Part shown: positions 51,136 through 60,458 of the stretch, one piece after another
How the letters are laid out: each line of letters starts with the position of its first letter
Numbering within the stretch: position 1 is the stretch's first letter
Origin: Longitalea arenae
GTDB lineage: Bacteria > Bacteroidota > Bacteroidia > Chitinophagales > Chitinophagaceae
Direction: 5' to 3'
Assembly: GCF_016924755.1 (NCBI RefSeq)
Contig: NZ_JAFFJX010000003.1
Location: 434,001 to 498,000, forward strand
Length of the DNA: 64,000 nt
Notes under the pieces: model-generated
Told to the model about the DNA's origin: nothing
The model's input: the letters and a program-made list of their open reading frames with translations, nothing else
The model's database searches: none
Program-made: the position numbers and the translations under genes

Positions 51136-54100
51136 TTACAAACCTACCTGCAAGCCTATTGACACCGTTTTCATTTGCGGGTACTGGTAATAGGTGGTGC
51201 CATCAATGGACTGCTCGGGATCCATTCCCTTATGACCATAAAAAGTCAACAGGTTCTCTGCCAGTCCATAAACCTTAGCCGATCTGAGGCCAATTCTTCC
51301 CAGGAGATCTGCAGGAATATTGTACCCGAGGGATACCTGTTTCAACCGCGCATAGGTAGCATCATACAGGAAACGGGTTGACGTGGAGGTCCAGGCCAGA
51401 TCGTCGGTGGTGAACCGGGGAACATTGGTATAGGGGTTATCGGGTGTCCAGCGGTTGAGCAATTCCGTTGACCAGTTACGGCCGAGTGAGGCTACGCCGG
51501 TGAGCAGTGAAATATAATCGGCATCCAGCACTTTACCACCAATACTATAGGCAAGCACAAATGATAATTCCACCTGCTTATAACTAATCGAATTGGTGAT
51601 ACCGCCGGTTACATCGGGCAGTGCAGAGCCTGCATAGTACTGCGTACCCTGTGCATAGCTGGTGGTCGTTTCCTTTTTGCCATCCGCGGTAGTTCTGTAC
51701 CACAATGGATTTCCTGTTGCAGGGTCTACGCCGGCCCACTCGCGTAGAAAGAAGTCATATACAGAAGTGCCCACCATCAGTTTCTTGGTGCCGCTGATGA
51801 TCTCTTTTTGCGGCAATGAAGTGATCTCATTCTTGTTGTGTGCAAGGTTTAGGTCTACCGTCCATTTCCAGTCCCGGGTACTTATGGGAACAACGTTTAA
51901 CTCCAGTTCAACCCCGGTGTTGCGCAGTTCACCGATATTGGCGCTGATGGACGTAAAGCCGGTAGAACCTGCCAGCGGCCTCGAGTATAAAAGATCTTTA
52001 CTGGTTCTTCGGTAATAGTTGATGGTACCGTAAATGCGATTCTTCAGGATACCAAAGTCGATACCGGTATTAAAGTTCAGGTTTGTTTCCCATTTGAGCT
52101 TCGGTGTAGGCAGGCGGGAAGTGACCACGCCCCCATTGCCCAGGTTGTTCCTGATGCTGTAGAGTGCGAGGTACGAATAATAGCCCAGGTTGGCGCTTGT
52201 TGATACGCCGGTACCAGAGAGATTATCATTGCCCGAAGCACCATAGCTTGCCTTTACCGTCAATGCGCTGAGCCAGTTCACCGGTTTCAGGAATTCTTCT
52301 TCACTGATGCGCCAGGAAGCGCCGGTTGACCAGAAAGTACCCCAACGCGAGTCGGGTGAAAAGCGCGAAGAACCATCGCGGCGAACGGAGGCGGTAAGAA
52401 AATATTTACCCAGGTAATTGTATTGTGCCTGACCAAAAAAGCTCAGTTTGGCATAGTTGTCTGCAAAACCGGAAAAATCATTGAGCTGTGAAGCAGCCAC
52501 TGGTTCATACAGATCGGCAAGCGCAAACTTTTGCCGGCTTCCATTCAGCCCACTTCCGTTCAGGTAATAGTATTCTTGTCCGGCCAGCAGGTTCAGATGA
52601 TGTGCTGATGCGAAGTCGAGATCGTAGGTAGCTATATTGTTCCAGGTATAAGCTACAAAACGGGTGCTGAGTTTGCTTACCGTACCACCAATGGCCGCAT
52701 CTTCGCCTACAAGCGGGTTGGTATAATACAGTTGGTTGATATTGATATAATCGAGGTTGAAGCTTGTTTTCAGTTTCAAAGCTTTGGTAAGCGCTGCTTC
52801 CAGGAAAGTGCGGGCAGAAACGTTCTCATTCGTATTCCTGGATCTGTTCAACGGTAAGGAACCTATGAGATTGTAGCGGGGTAAGGCACCATTGGGCCGG
52901 TAAGCGCCATAGTCGTATTGTTTCTCGCCGTTGTTGTCGAGCTTGTAGCTGCCATCCGGATTGCGTTGATAGATCGGATAGAAGCTGGGAATGCTGCGGC
53001 CAAACAGTACGACATTGGTTTGCCGGGAATCAGACGATGTCGGATAATCCTGCGAAGTGCTGGCTCCGTTGAGATTGAGGCCCACCTTCAGCCATGATTT
53101 TGCCTGCAGTGTAAGATTACTTCTGAAATTATATCGTTTGAAACCCGAAGCAAGATAGGCGCCCTGGTTGTTCGTATAACCGGCACCTATATAATAGGTT
53201 GACTTTTCACCACCACCTGAAAAACTGAGTTGGGCCTGGGTGTATCTGGCATCCTGCAACATCGCTTCTTCCCAATCATCATTCCATAAGGGAGTTGCGC
53301 CTGGAACGATCTTTCCATCTAACCCAACCGGCTCCGGAAAAGCAGGGCCGTATGGATTAATATTGAGGTTGGGCACTACCTGCCTGCTGGCGGCAGCAGC
53401 TGCCTGCGCCGGGCTTTGCCCGCTGGAAAGGCCTTTATTGCGCAGGGCCTCCCAGTATAGTTCAAAATATTGATCGGTATTGAGCTTTTCATAATCCTTC
53501 ACTGCACGGCTGCTCCAGCCATGGTTGATCGTGCCATTAATGGCCACATCAGCCCCTTTTTTACCTTGTTTGGTAGTAATGATGATAACGCCATTGGCCG
53601 CACGCGAGCCGTAGAGGTTCGCTGCCGTGGCATCTTTCAAAATATTGATGGAGGCGATATCAGCCGGATCAAGCGCATTGATATCTCCTTCATAAGGGGC
53701 GCCGTCTACCACAAACAGCGGTGCACTGGAGGCGTTAATACTGCCAACGCCGCGAATGCGGATGGTAGAGCTGTTACCAGGCTGCCCATTTGCAGACGTT
53801 GTTTGAATGCCTGGCGCCAGGCCCTGCAGCGCATTGGAGATATTCGGCGTGAGCCGGTTATTCACCTTGTCGGCAGAGATGGTAGTCACTGCGCCGGGAT
53901 AACCAGACCGCTTTACGGTTGTATAGGCGACGGCTACTACTTCCTCCAGGGTATTGTTAGCAGTTTTCAACAGAATAGTAATGTCTGATTGACCAGCTTT
54001 CACTTCTATTTGAGCGGTCTCCCGGCCTACAAATGAGATCGTCAGTAAAGCTTTATCATTGGGCAACTGTAACTCAAACTGCCCCTGTGCATTGGTGATA

Positions 54101-54255
54101 GCAGGCTGGTTAAAGCCGTTGATGGTTACCGTTGCGCCTTCGAGCGGCTGTTTATTTTCCGCGGCCAGCACTACACCGCGTATTTGTTTTGGTTGAGCGA
54201 ACAGCCCGGTGCTGAAAAGGAGTATCAGCACGAGCAAGCCATGTTTCTGTAGCAT
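51136..54255 (-). CDS. SusC/RagA-family TonB-linked outer-membrane transporter
   Basis: A 1039-residue receptor: signal peptide (MLQKHGLLVLILLFSTGLFAQ), carboxypeptidase-like domain (KQIRGVVLAAENKQPLEGATV), the SusC plug with NALQGLAPGIQ, IRIRGVGSINASSAPLFVVDG and NILKDATAANLYGSRAANG, then a 22-strand barrel. It imports oligomeric nutrients with the SusD-like partner. No glycoside hydrolase, peptidase or sulfatase is encoded in the operon, so the substrate cannot be deduced. A promoter and a ~235-nt leader precede it. Confidence 0.94.
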   Translation of the reverse strand: MLQKHGLLVLILLFSTGLFAQPKQIRGVVLAAENKQPLEGATVTINGFNQPAITNAQGQFELQLPNDKALLTISFVGRETAQIEVKAGQSDITILLKTANNTLEEVVAVAYTTVKRSGYPGAVTTISADKVNNRLTPNISNALQGLAPGIQTTSANGQPGNSSTIRIRGVGSINASSAPLFVVDGAPYEGDINALDPADIASINILKDATAANLYGSRAANGVIIITTKQGKKGADVAINGTINHGWSSRAVKDYEKLNTDQYFELYWEALRNKGLSSGQSPAQAAAAASRQVVPNLNINPYGPAFPEPVGLDGKIVPGATPLWNDDWEEAMLQDARYTQAQLSFSGGGEKSTYYIGAGYTNNQGAYLASGFKRYNFRSNLTLQAKSWLKVGLNLNGASTSQDYPTSSDSRQTNVVLFGRSIPSFYPIYQRNPDGSYKLDNNGEKQYDYGAYRPNGALPRYNLIGSLPLNRSRNTNENVSARTFLEAALTKALKLKTSFNLDYININQLYYTNPLVGEDAAIGGTVSKLSTRFVAYTWNNIATYDLDFASAHHLNLLAGQEYYYLNGSGLNGSRQKFALADLYEPVAASQLNDFSGFADNYAKLSFFGQAQYNYLGKYFLTASVRRDGSSRFSPDSRWGTFWSTGASWRISEEEFLKPVNWLSALTVKASYGASGNDNLSGTGVSTSANLGYYSYLALYSIRNNLGNGGVVTSRLPTPKLKWETNLNFNTGIDFGILKNRIYGTINYYRRTSKDLLYSRPLAGSTGFTSISANIGELRNTGVELELNVVPISTRDWKWTVDLNLAHNKNEITSLPQKEIISGTKKLMVGTSVYDFFLREWAGVDPATGNPLWYRTTADGKKETTTSYAQGTQYYAGSALPDVTGGITNSISYKQVELSFVLAYSIGGKVLDADYISLLTGVASLGRNWSTELLNRWTPDNPYTNVPRFTTDDLAWTSTSTRFLYDATYARLKQVSLGYNIPADLLGRIGLRSAKVYGLAENLLTFYGHKGMDPEQSIDGTTYYQYPQMKTVSIGLQVGL

Positions 54256-54497
54256 ACATTATAGATTGAAAATTGGAATACTTATCTGCATCCATCAGTA
54301 CATAATGGATGGGCAAAGCAAGCCGTTACAGTCACGCCGCGGCGGACCGTTCAGTAATAACTATTAAGTGTTGATAACAAAGGATCCTTACCCGGTACAG
54401 CAGCAACAACAAGTGTACGGTACATACAAGTTAAACAGATATAACAGGGGTCGCGGTGAATTATTCATTGTCATATTGTGACTCGTTGGGGACGATG

Positions 54498-54528
54498 CAA
54501 ATATATGGACAATCATAAAACCCACCAA
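54498..54528 (-). promoter_or_regulatory. Promoter of the SusC/SusD operon
   Basis: On the minus strand TTG, exactly 20 bases, then TATATTTG: a full match to the Bacteroidetes -33/-7 consensus with the preferred spacing. Transcription would start near 54,490, giving a leader of about 235 nt before the SusC ATG, including a CATCCAT/ATGGATG hairpin close to 54,300. Confidence 0.7.
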
Positions 54529-54605
54529 AATGGTAGACTTAATTATCTATAATGTATGTGTAAGTGGTGGCTCGGATGGATGGATGACGGGAACTGGATA
54601 AGAAG

Positions 54606-54690
54606 GCGGAACGCGGAACGTTAAACGCCGGGGGCAGGATGGGAAAAGCAAAACGCGGAACGCAAAACACTGACTTGCCAAACGCGTATC
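54606..54690. repeat. GCGGAACG word repeats
   Basis: The spacer between the SusC promoter and ytxJ contains loosely repeated words: GGCGGAACGCGGAACGTTAAACGC and, 30 bp later, AAAACGCGGAACGCAAAAC, then AAACGCG. A 60-codon minus-strand frame covers it (54547-54729), but its composition simply follows the repeat and I do not call it a gene. Nothing else is seen between 54,529 and 54,744. Confidence 0.5.
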
Positions 54691-54744
54691 GTTGACGTCA
54701 GGTATTTTGCATTCAGACCAGGCGTTCAAACCTGGCTTTCAGCC

Positions 54745-55083
54745 TTACGACAAATGCCGCGCGATCACAGCCGGATCGATGGCATTATGTGATGAGGTAT
54801 AGATCACCTGTTTGTCTTTCACCAATATGATCTGGGGCGACTGATGTGTGACTTTCAACTCCTGCGCAATGAGATTGGAAATAGGACGGAAAGTAAGCAG
54901 ATCCAGGTAATGAAAATCGGCTTTGTCTGCGATCTGCTCAAAGCCGTTTTGCAGCTTGTATTTTGCATGGGCGCTGATACCGCAGGTGGTGCTGTCCTTA
55001 AAGATGATCTGCGGCTTGGCCGACGAGTTCTCTAAAATGGTATAGAATTGCTCTTTTTCTGTGACGCTGTTCCAACTTTTCAT
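54745..55083 (-). CDS. ytxJ: Bacillithiol-system redox protein YtxJ
   Basis: 112 residues from ATG 55083 (MKSWNSVTEKEQFYTIL). The thioredoxin-like fold carries the YtxJ signature FKDSTTCGISAHAKYKL with a single active-site cysteine at residue ~36, followed by YLDLLTFRPISNLIAQEL and SPQIILVKDKQVIY. YtxJ is a monothiol bacilliredoxin-like protein of low-G+C and Bacteroidota bacteria that use bacillithiol. It is encoded singly. Confidence 0.88.
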   Translation of the reverse strand: MKSWNSVTEKEQFYTILENSSAKPQIIFKDSTTCGISAHAKYKLQNGFEQIADKADFHYLDLLTFRPISNLIAQELKVTHQSPQIILVKDKQVIYTSSHNAIDPAVIARHLS

Positions 55084-55220
55084 AGTGCAAAAATACACAA
55101 TTGTCAAGATATTTTCACATGGCCCATTAGCTGATTAACAATGCTTTATGAGGCAATGACCTGACAAAGATTTTACATTATTATTTGAACAATGTTAACC
55201 CGGGTTTGTTACCTCGAGCG

Positions 55221-57359
55221 CTACTCGATCTCCAGTTCAAAACCTGCGTTCAAGGTCAGTTTTCCTTCGCTTTCCCCATCAGTACCTGCCAGCTTCCAGC
55301 CTTTCATCTTACCCGTCTTCCCTTTCGTGACCAGTTCAGCGATCTGTTTGTCGGACAGTTTCTTGCCAAATACTTCAAAGGGCACCTTGAAACCACAGGC
55401 CCTGAAATTGGCGCAGCCATAGGCCGTATTGCCTTTCTTCAACAAATGCGATTTACATTTGGGACATTGCTGTTCCTCGATAACGATCGCTTTTTTGGGT
55501 TCTCTGGGCTTCGTTTCTTTTTTGGGTTTTTCTTCCTGTGCTTTTTCTTTTTTCCCCGGCTCATTAGGCGCAATGGTGATCACTTTGTAAGTAGCCGTTT
55601 TCACTTCTGCGGTAAGATCGATCACCATCTGGATCAGCTCCTGCTTGAACGTATCAATAGCATATTCGCCTTTTTCGATCAGGCGCAATTTGCGTTCCCA
55701 GATGCCTGTGAGCTCAGGACTTTTCAATAACTCGGTTTGAATGGTGTCAATGAGGTCGATACCGGTTTGCGTGGCGTAAATGTTCTTCTTACGTTTCTCT
55801 ATATATTTCCGGCGGAACAGGGTCTCAATTATATTGGCGCGGGTAGAAGGACGGCCAATGCCGTTATCTTTCAGCAGTTCCCGCAGATCTTCATCTTCCA
55901 CCTGTTTACCGGCGGTTTCCATAGCCCGCAGCAAAGTGGCTTCGGTAAACGCTTTGGGCGGGGTTGTTTTTCCTTTATGGATCCTTGGCGTATGTGAACC
56001 GCTTTCTCCCACTGCAAATACAGGCAGGATCTTTTCTTCTTCCTCTTCCTTCTCGTCTTTTTTTGTTTGCACGTCGTTCGCATACACTTCCTTCCAGCCC
56101 GGTTCCAGGATTTGTTTACCGGTCACTTTAAAAGGCACCTGCCCTACCTTGCCCAGCACGGTGGTGTTGGCGATCTTACACTCCGGGTAGAAGGCTGCTA
56201 TAAAACGCCGGGCTACCAGGTCATAGATGCGTTTTTCTTCGGTGGGCAGATTGGAAGGATAAACACCCGTGGGAATGATGGCATGGTGGTCGGTCACTTT
56301 TTTGTCGTCAAAGACCGTTTTTAATTTGGGAATGGGATTGGCCAGGATGGGGGCCGTCAACGCCGCATAAGGCGTCATATCCTGCAGGATGCCTGCAATT
56401 TTCGGATACATATCTTCGGGGAGGTAAGTCGTATCTACCCGTGGATAGGTGACCATTTTTTTCTCATACAGGTTCTGAATGTATTTCAGGGTATCATCTG
56501 CCGAATAAGCGTATTTTTTATTGGCTTCCACCTGCAGGGCAGTCAGGTCGAAGAGGCGGGGATTACCTTCTTTGCCTTCTTTTCGCTCAAAGGATGTGAT
56601 CTCGAAAGGATGTTCCTTCAAATAGGCCAGGCCTTTTTCAGCCCTTTCCAATACCTTAATGCGGTCGATAGTAGCGGTGAATTCCGTTTCGCGGTAAATG
56701 GTCTTTAATTCCCAATATTCTTCTGCTTTAAATGCATTGATCTCTTTCTGCCGCGCCACGATCATGGCCAGGGTGGGTGTTTGCACGCGGCCGATAGACA
56801 ACACCGTTTTGTCCTGGGCGAATTTTTTGGTGAACAGGCGGGTTGCATTCATCCCCAGCAGCCAGTCGCCAATGGCGCGGGCGCTGCCGGCGGCATACAG
56901 GTTATCGTATTGACTGCTTTCTTTTAGTTTTTGAAAGCCCTCGCGGATAGCTTCTTCGGTAAGGGAAGAGATCCATAATCTTTTTACGGGGGCGGTGCAT
57001 TGCGCTTTCAGCAGTACCCAGCGCTGAATAAGCTCTCCTTCCTGGCCGGCGTCACCACAGTTGATCACTTCTTCACACTGGCTTACCAGTTGCTCAATGA
57101 TCCTGAATTGTTTTTGAACCCCTTCGTTGTTGATGAGTTTGATGCCAAAACTGCGCGGGATCATGGGAAGGTCTTCGAGCCGCCAGTATTTCCATTGTTC
57201 GGTATAATCGTGCGGTTCTTTGAGGGTACAGAAATGCCCGAAGGTCCAGGTAACCTGGTAGCCGTTGCCTTCCAGGTATCCCTCCTTCCGTTCTTTGGCG
57301 CCGATAACAGCTGCAATGTCTCTGGCCACGCTGGGCTTTTCCGCAATGCAAACCTTCAT
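55221..57359 (-). CDS. topB: DNA topoisomerase III
   Basis: A 712-residue type IA topoisomerase. The TOPRIM domain is at the N-terminus (CIAEKPSVARDIAAVIG; acidic motif GDAGQEGEL at 102-110), the catalytic tyrosine is Y305 (VTYPRVDTTYL), and AIGDWLLGMNATRLF and SIGRVQTPTLAMIV are further signatures. The C-terminus has one zinc ribbon (CPKCKSHLL ... CANFRACGF) and the SDKQIAELVTKGKTGKMKGW repeat. It decatenates and relaxes single-stranded DNA during replication. TopB is also common on Bacteroidetes conjugative elements, but no mobilisation genes are nearby. Confidence 0.95.
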   Translation of the reverse strand: MKVCIAEKPSVARDIAAVIGAKERKEGYLEGNGYQVTWTFGHFCTLKEPHDYTEQWKYWRLEDLPMIPRSFGIKLINNEGVQKQFRIIEQLVSQCEEVINCGDAGQEGELIQRWVLLKAQCTAPVKRLWISSLTEEAIREGFQKLKESSQYDNLYAAGSARAIGDWLLGMNATRLFTKKFAQDKTVLSIGRVQTPTLAMIVARQKEINAFKAEEYWELKTIYRETEFTATIDRIKVLERAEKGLAYLKEHPFEITSFERKEGKEGNPRLFDLTALQVEANKKYAYSADDTLKYIQNLYEKKMVTYPRVDTTYLPEDMYPKIAGILQDMTPYAALTAPILANPIPKLKTVFDDKKVTDHHAIIPTGVYPSNLPTEEKRIYDLVARRFIAAFYPECKIANTTVLGKVGQVPFKVTGKQILEPGWKEVYANDVQTKKDEKEEEEEKILPVFAVGESGSHTPRIHKGKTTPPKAFTEATLLRAMETAGKQVEDEDLRELLKDNGIGRPSTRANIIETLFRRKYIEKRKKNIYATQTGIDLIDTIQTELLKSPELTGIWERKLRLIEKGEYAIDTFKQELIQMVIDLTAEVKTATYKVITIAPNEPGKKEKAQEEKPKKETKPREPKKAIVIEEQQCPKCKSHLLKKGNTAYGCANFRACGFKVPFEVFGKKLSDKQIAELVTKGKTGKMKGWKLAGTDGESEGKLTLNAGFELEIE

Positions 57360-57429
57360 AGTTGTTGAAAGAGCGCAAATGTCGGGAATTTTTGCAAGAT
57401 AGGAGGATCATCTGCAATCCGGAGGCACC

Positions 57430-57882
57430 TTACATGGCCCTGCCTGTTTGCGTCAGCCGCCGGGTGACCAAACCTGTTACTATTCCGCCAATGGTATAGA
57501 GAGCGATGGTAAGCATTCTCCTGTTCGATGTTGCGGCTGTGGTTGCTGCGTTCAATCCCAGTCGGCCAGGAAGTTTCACGGCGCCAGCCCCTGCTGTTGC
57601 TCCGAGCACGGTACCGGTAAGCAAAGCACTGCCGGGTTTGAATGCAACGGTGCTGTAGTATAAGGTATTGGAAATAAGATCTGCTGCCAGGGATGCCGGG
57701 TATTGCTTTTCAGCAGGCACATGGCGGCCGGTTACTGCAGCAACCGTTTTGTCCAATGCTTCTTCGCCTAGTTTGTCGAGCCGCGGTGCATCTGAAAAAT
57801 TGCGGCGCAGTAACTCATGTAATACTGTTACGGTGATGGCTCCGGCCAAACCGCCGATCAATCCTGCAAGTGGTTTATTCAT
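57430..57882 (-). CDS. Small membrane protein, unknown function
   Basis: A 150-residue protein with glycine-rich hydrophobic segments at both ends (PLAGLIGGLAGAITVTVLHEL and ALYTIGGIVTGLVTRR) and one in the middle (ALLTGTVLGATAGAGAV). It may be a three-helix membrane protein. No domain is recognised. It is downstream of the protease operon on the same strand, with a 110-bp gap, so membership of that operon is uncertain. Confidence 0.65.
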   Translation of the reverse strand: MNKPLAGLIGGLAGAITVTVLHELLRRNFSDAPRLDKLGEEALDKTVAAVTGRHVPAEKQYPASLAADLISNTLYYSTVAFKPGSALLTGTVLGATAGAGAVKLPGRLGLNAATTAATSNRRMLTIALYTIGGIVTGLVTRRLTQTGRAM

Positions 57883-57992
57883 GCAAGATGTAGTAATAAT
57901 ATTGTGCCAGGGGTGTAGCCGGAAAATATGTATAAGATAATTACAAAGATTGACTTTAAACTAATGGCAACACGCTGGTATAAGATCAGTTT

Positions 57993-58202
57993 TTAAATAC
58001 CGCGATTATTCATTTCCCGCTCCACCATTTTAACGCCTTTGATCTTGACCTGATCAAGCCGTTTGCCATTTAAACTACCAATGATAATACCGCCTAACCT
58101 CAGCACATTGTCAATACGAAACCCTAAACGCTTCAGGTCGTCGGCAATCTCCTGAACTTGATATTTGTCTTCAACTGTTGCTATAAACCGTTCTTCCTTC
58201 AT
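57993..58202 (-). CDS. Stand-alone inhibitor I9 / subtilisin propeptide-like protein
   Basis: A 69-residue protein with the beta-alpha-beta pattern of the I9 propeptide: RFIATVEDKYQVQEIADDL, GFRIDNVLRLGGIIIGSL, then the terminal KIKGVKMVERE, matching the 'xGVxxVExD' end that occupies the subtilase active site. Free-standing I9 proteins are known as protease inhibitors or intermolecular chaperones. The gene lies 45 bp after the stop of the S8 peptidase gene on the same strand, so it is very likely a partner of that protease. Confidence 0.75.
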   Translation of the reverse strand: MKEERFIATVEDKYQVQEIADDLKRLGFRIDNVLRLGGIIIGSLNGKRLDQVKIKGVKMVEREMNNRGI

Positions 58203-58247
58203 CGATGATAAATAAAGTCAGATCAATATTAGCCAAATTTACCGAAT

Positions 58248-59909
58248 TCAGGTGTAATATACCAGCCCTACCCCTACGTCGGCCGAGCTATGTGGCAATC
58301 TCCTTGCTGTTTGCATTAATTTCACCCATATGTCGGCGGCAGTTGCCTGCGGATTTGCTTCCCAATAGAGGGCAGCAACACCAGCTACAAATGGTGCAGC
58401 AAGCGAGGTACCGGTATCAACTGCATAGTATTGTTGTGGTAACCAGCTGCTTATTATGCCAACTCCCGGTCCGGAAATGTCTATTTGACCACCACCCGGC
58501 TCTATGCCTGCACATCCGCCATTATAAATTTCCATTTGCGCATCCACAGCAGCGACAGCCATAATGGATGGACAATTGGCTGGATGTAAAACCGGGGCTT
58601 TCAGGCCAAACTGGCGATCACTTTCATTGCCTGCAGCAGCGATCAGCAAAACACCTTCCCGGAAAGCGGCGGAGGCCGTACTCTCATAGGCTGGTGAATA
58701 CTTTTCTTTTGCATTTGTAACGCCGCCTACAGACATCGAAATGATTTTACAACCTTGCTCCACCGCCCATTGAATGGCGGCCAGCAGGTCGCCATCACGG
58801 CCATTACCCTGGCTATCCAGCACCCTGCCTACATATAGGTCAGAACCGTGTGCCACGCCGTACTTGTAGCCGTAACCGCTATGGGTACTGCCACAAGCGA
58901 TACCAGCACACATGGTGCCATGGCCGTATTCGTCGTCTGCAGCTGGATTGTCGTGCAGGAATGACCTGCTCACAATTTTCCGGCCCTTGAAAGCAGGATG
59001 TGAAGCTGTAGACCCAGAATCCAAAACGGCGATCTTCACGCCTTTACCGGAATGCGGTGCCCCGCCTACGTTAGTAGCATGTATACCCCACGTTGCATTG
59101 GCATCATCGGCAATTTTAGTAGTAGCCCCGGATAAAGAATAAATGAAGCGTTCCGGTTCGGTAGACAGAAACTTATTCGCTCCATCAGTGGTAGCCATCA
59201 ATTTGCCAAGCTTGTCCTGGCTCTGGCCGCCCACAATGGCCACATTGAGTTTATCATATATGAGGCCATCTGCCTGATCGAGTGCAGCCTCCAGGTTAAA
59301 ATTCTTATCAGTCGTAAAATCGCGGATATTGGCCATACGTATAGAAGAACGGCTCGCCGTTTTTGTTTGCGATCTCGTGCTCGATTCAGGGTTAAGGACC
59401 ACCAATTTATGGCCGGTAAATCGTGGCAGGCCAGATAATTTTCGTTCACCTTGAACGCCTCCAAGCCATTGTGGTATTGCTTCTGACGATAGTGCAGCTA
59501 CTTTGGTTTTGGTGTATTGATTGTCCTTAATAAAAGTCAACAGTTTCTCCTGCAGTTCCTTGTTTGCTCCCAGCCCTGAAAGTGGTTCATCAATGGATAT
59601 ACCAATATCCGGCGATATATTCAGTGCCTGGGTCATCCTGTTTGTTACAACCGTAACATTCATCGCTTTTTTCTCAACAACTACATTTGTGCCGGTTTTG
59701 AGGTCTTTATTAAGAACTACCTCAACCGCCTCTTCTTTATGTACATTCGCTTTCTTGATCTTACCGGCTTTAGCGCCTGCTTTCTTGCCCTCTGCGCCAC
59801 CCTGAATGTCACCTTTAGTGGCGGTACTTCGCTTGCTGGCCTCATTTACCTTCTTGGGGCTGGCTTTTTTAGAGGATGGCTTACTTCGGTTTAATTTCTT
59901 ATTTGGCAT
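58248..59909 (-). CDS. S8-family subtilisin-like peptidase without signal peptide
   Basis: A 553-residue protein. The catalytic residues are D297 (IAVLDSGS), H330 (YGHGTMCAG), oxyanion N428 (AAAGNES) and S502 (GTSLAAPF), all intact. The first ~60 residues are very rich in lysine (SSKKASPKKVNEASKR) with no hydrophobic signal. A middle part near 215-262 (KLNVAIVGG ... EPERFIYSL) resembles an internal prodomain. Export is therefore not evident, suggesting a cytosolic or non-classically exported protease. The gene is 6 bp after the membrane protein gene and 45 bp before the I9-like gene. Confidence 0.88.
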   Translation of the reverse strand: MPNKKLNRSKPSSKKASPKKVNEASKRSTATKGDIQGGAEGKKAGAKAGKIKKANVHKEEAVEVVLNKDLKTGTNVVVEKKAMNVTVVTNRMTQALNISPDIGISIDEPLSGLGANKELQEKLLTFIKDNQYTKTKVAALSSEAIPQWLGGVQGERKLSGLPRFTGHKLVVLNPESSTRSQTKTASRSSIRMANIRDFTTDKNFNLEAALDQADGLIYDKLNVAIVGGQSQDKLGKLMATTDGANKFLSTEPERFIYSLSGATTKIADDANATWGIHATNVGGAPHSGKGVKIAVLDSGSTASHPAFKGRKIVSRSFLHDNPAADDEYGHGTMCAGIACGSTHSGYGYKYGVAHGSDLYVGRVLDSQGNGRDGDLLAAIQWAVEQGCKIISMSVGGVTNAKEKYSPAYESTASAAFREGVLLIAAAGNESDRQFGLKAPVLHPANCPSIMAVAAVDAQMEIYNGGCAGIEPGGGQIDISGPGVGIISSWLPQQYYAVDTGTSLAAPFVAGVAALYWEANPQATAADIWVKLMQTARRLPHSSADVGVGLVYYT

Positions 59910-59915
59910 AAGTAG

Positions 59916-60404
59916 TTATGTATTTTGAGGTGATGTTGGTACTGGAGGTGTAGGTGGTACCGGATTTGACGGAACCGGATCGCCGGAAGGAGGATAGGTC
60001 ACCAGCGGGACGACCAGCGTATAAATAGGCACAAGTATGGCTCCGATAAATTGCGGAGAATAAAGCCCTTGCGGTAAATAATACAAGGGACCGCCTAATG
60101 ACAGCACCCATATAAGAAAGGAGACCATGCTTACCATTATTTGTTTACCATCTTTTATACCCGCTGCTCTTTTCAGATAAAACGGCATAATGATCAAAAC
60201 CAACGCCAATACGATCCATTGCATCGGTGCATCATCTCCAGGTTTGGGCGCCTGATTCTTAATAAGCGTAAATACGCCTAAGTATACCGCAATGACGTCA
60301 GCAGGCACCAGTTTGATCACCTTTGCCAAATAAGGATCTTCATTGTTTGCAGCCTGCGGACGGATTACGCCTGGTGCTGATTTTCTTTGGATTTGCCGTG
60401 ACAT
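59916..60404 (-). CDS. Four-helix membrane protein of the protease operon
   Basis: A 162-residue protein with four hydrophobic helices: LVPADVIAVYLGVFTLI, IVLALVLIIMPFYL, ISMVSFLIWVLSL-type (near residue 100) and FIGAILVPIYTLVVPLV. The N-terminus is polar and the C-terminal ~25 residues are proline-rich (SGDPVPSNPVPPTPPVP). The PAxVIAVY motif is one I have seen in unannotated membrane proteins, but no function is known. It is 6 bp upstream of the S8 gene, hence translationally close. Confidence 0.7.
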   Translation of the reverse strand: MSRQIQRKSAPGVIRPQAANNEDPYLAKVIKLVPADVIAVYLGVFTLIKNQAPKPGDDAPMQWIVLALVLIIMPFYLKRAAGIKDGKQIMVSMVSFLIWVLSLGGPLYYLPQGLYSPQFIGAILVPIYTLVVPLVTYPPSGDPVPSNPVPPTPPVPTSPQNT

Positions 60405-60458
60405 ATGCTTTGATTTTTATTTTTAAAAACAATTCGTGTTCTATTTAAAACAGGCGGA

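Noticed and set aside
54547-54729. 60-codon minus-strand frame
   Set aside because: Its peptide merely reflects the GCGGAACG word repeat; it lacks hydrophobic, signal or domain features.
55221-57359. topB as evidence of an integrated conjugative element
   Set aside because: No integrase, relaxase, tra gene or att-like repeats are visible around it; base composition matches the neighbours.
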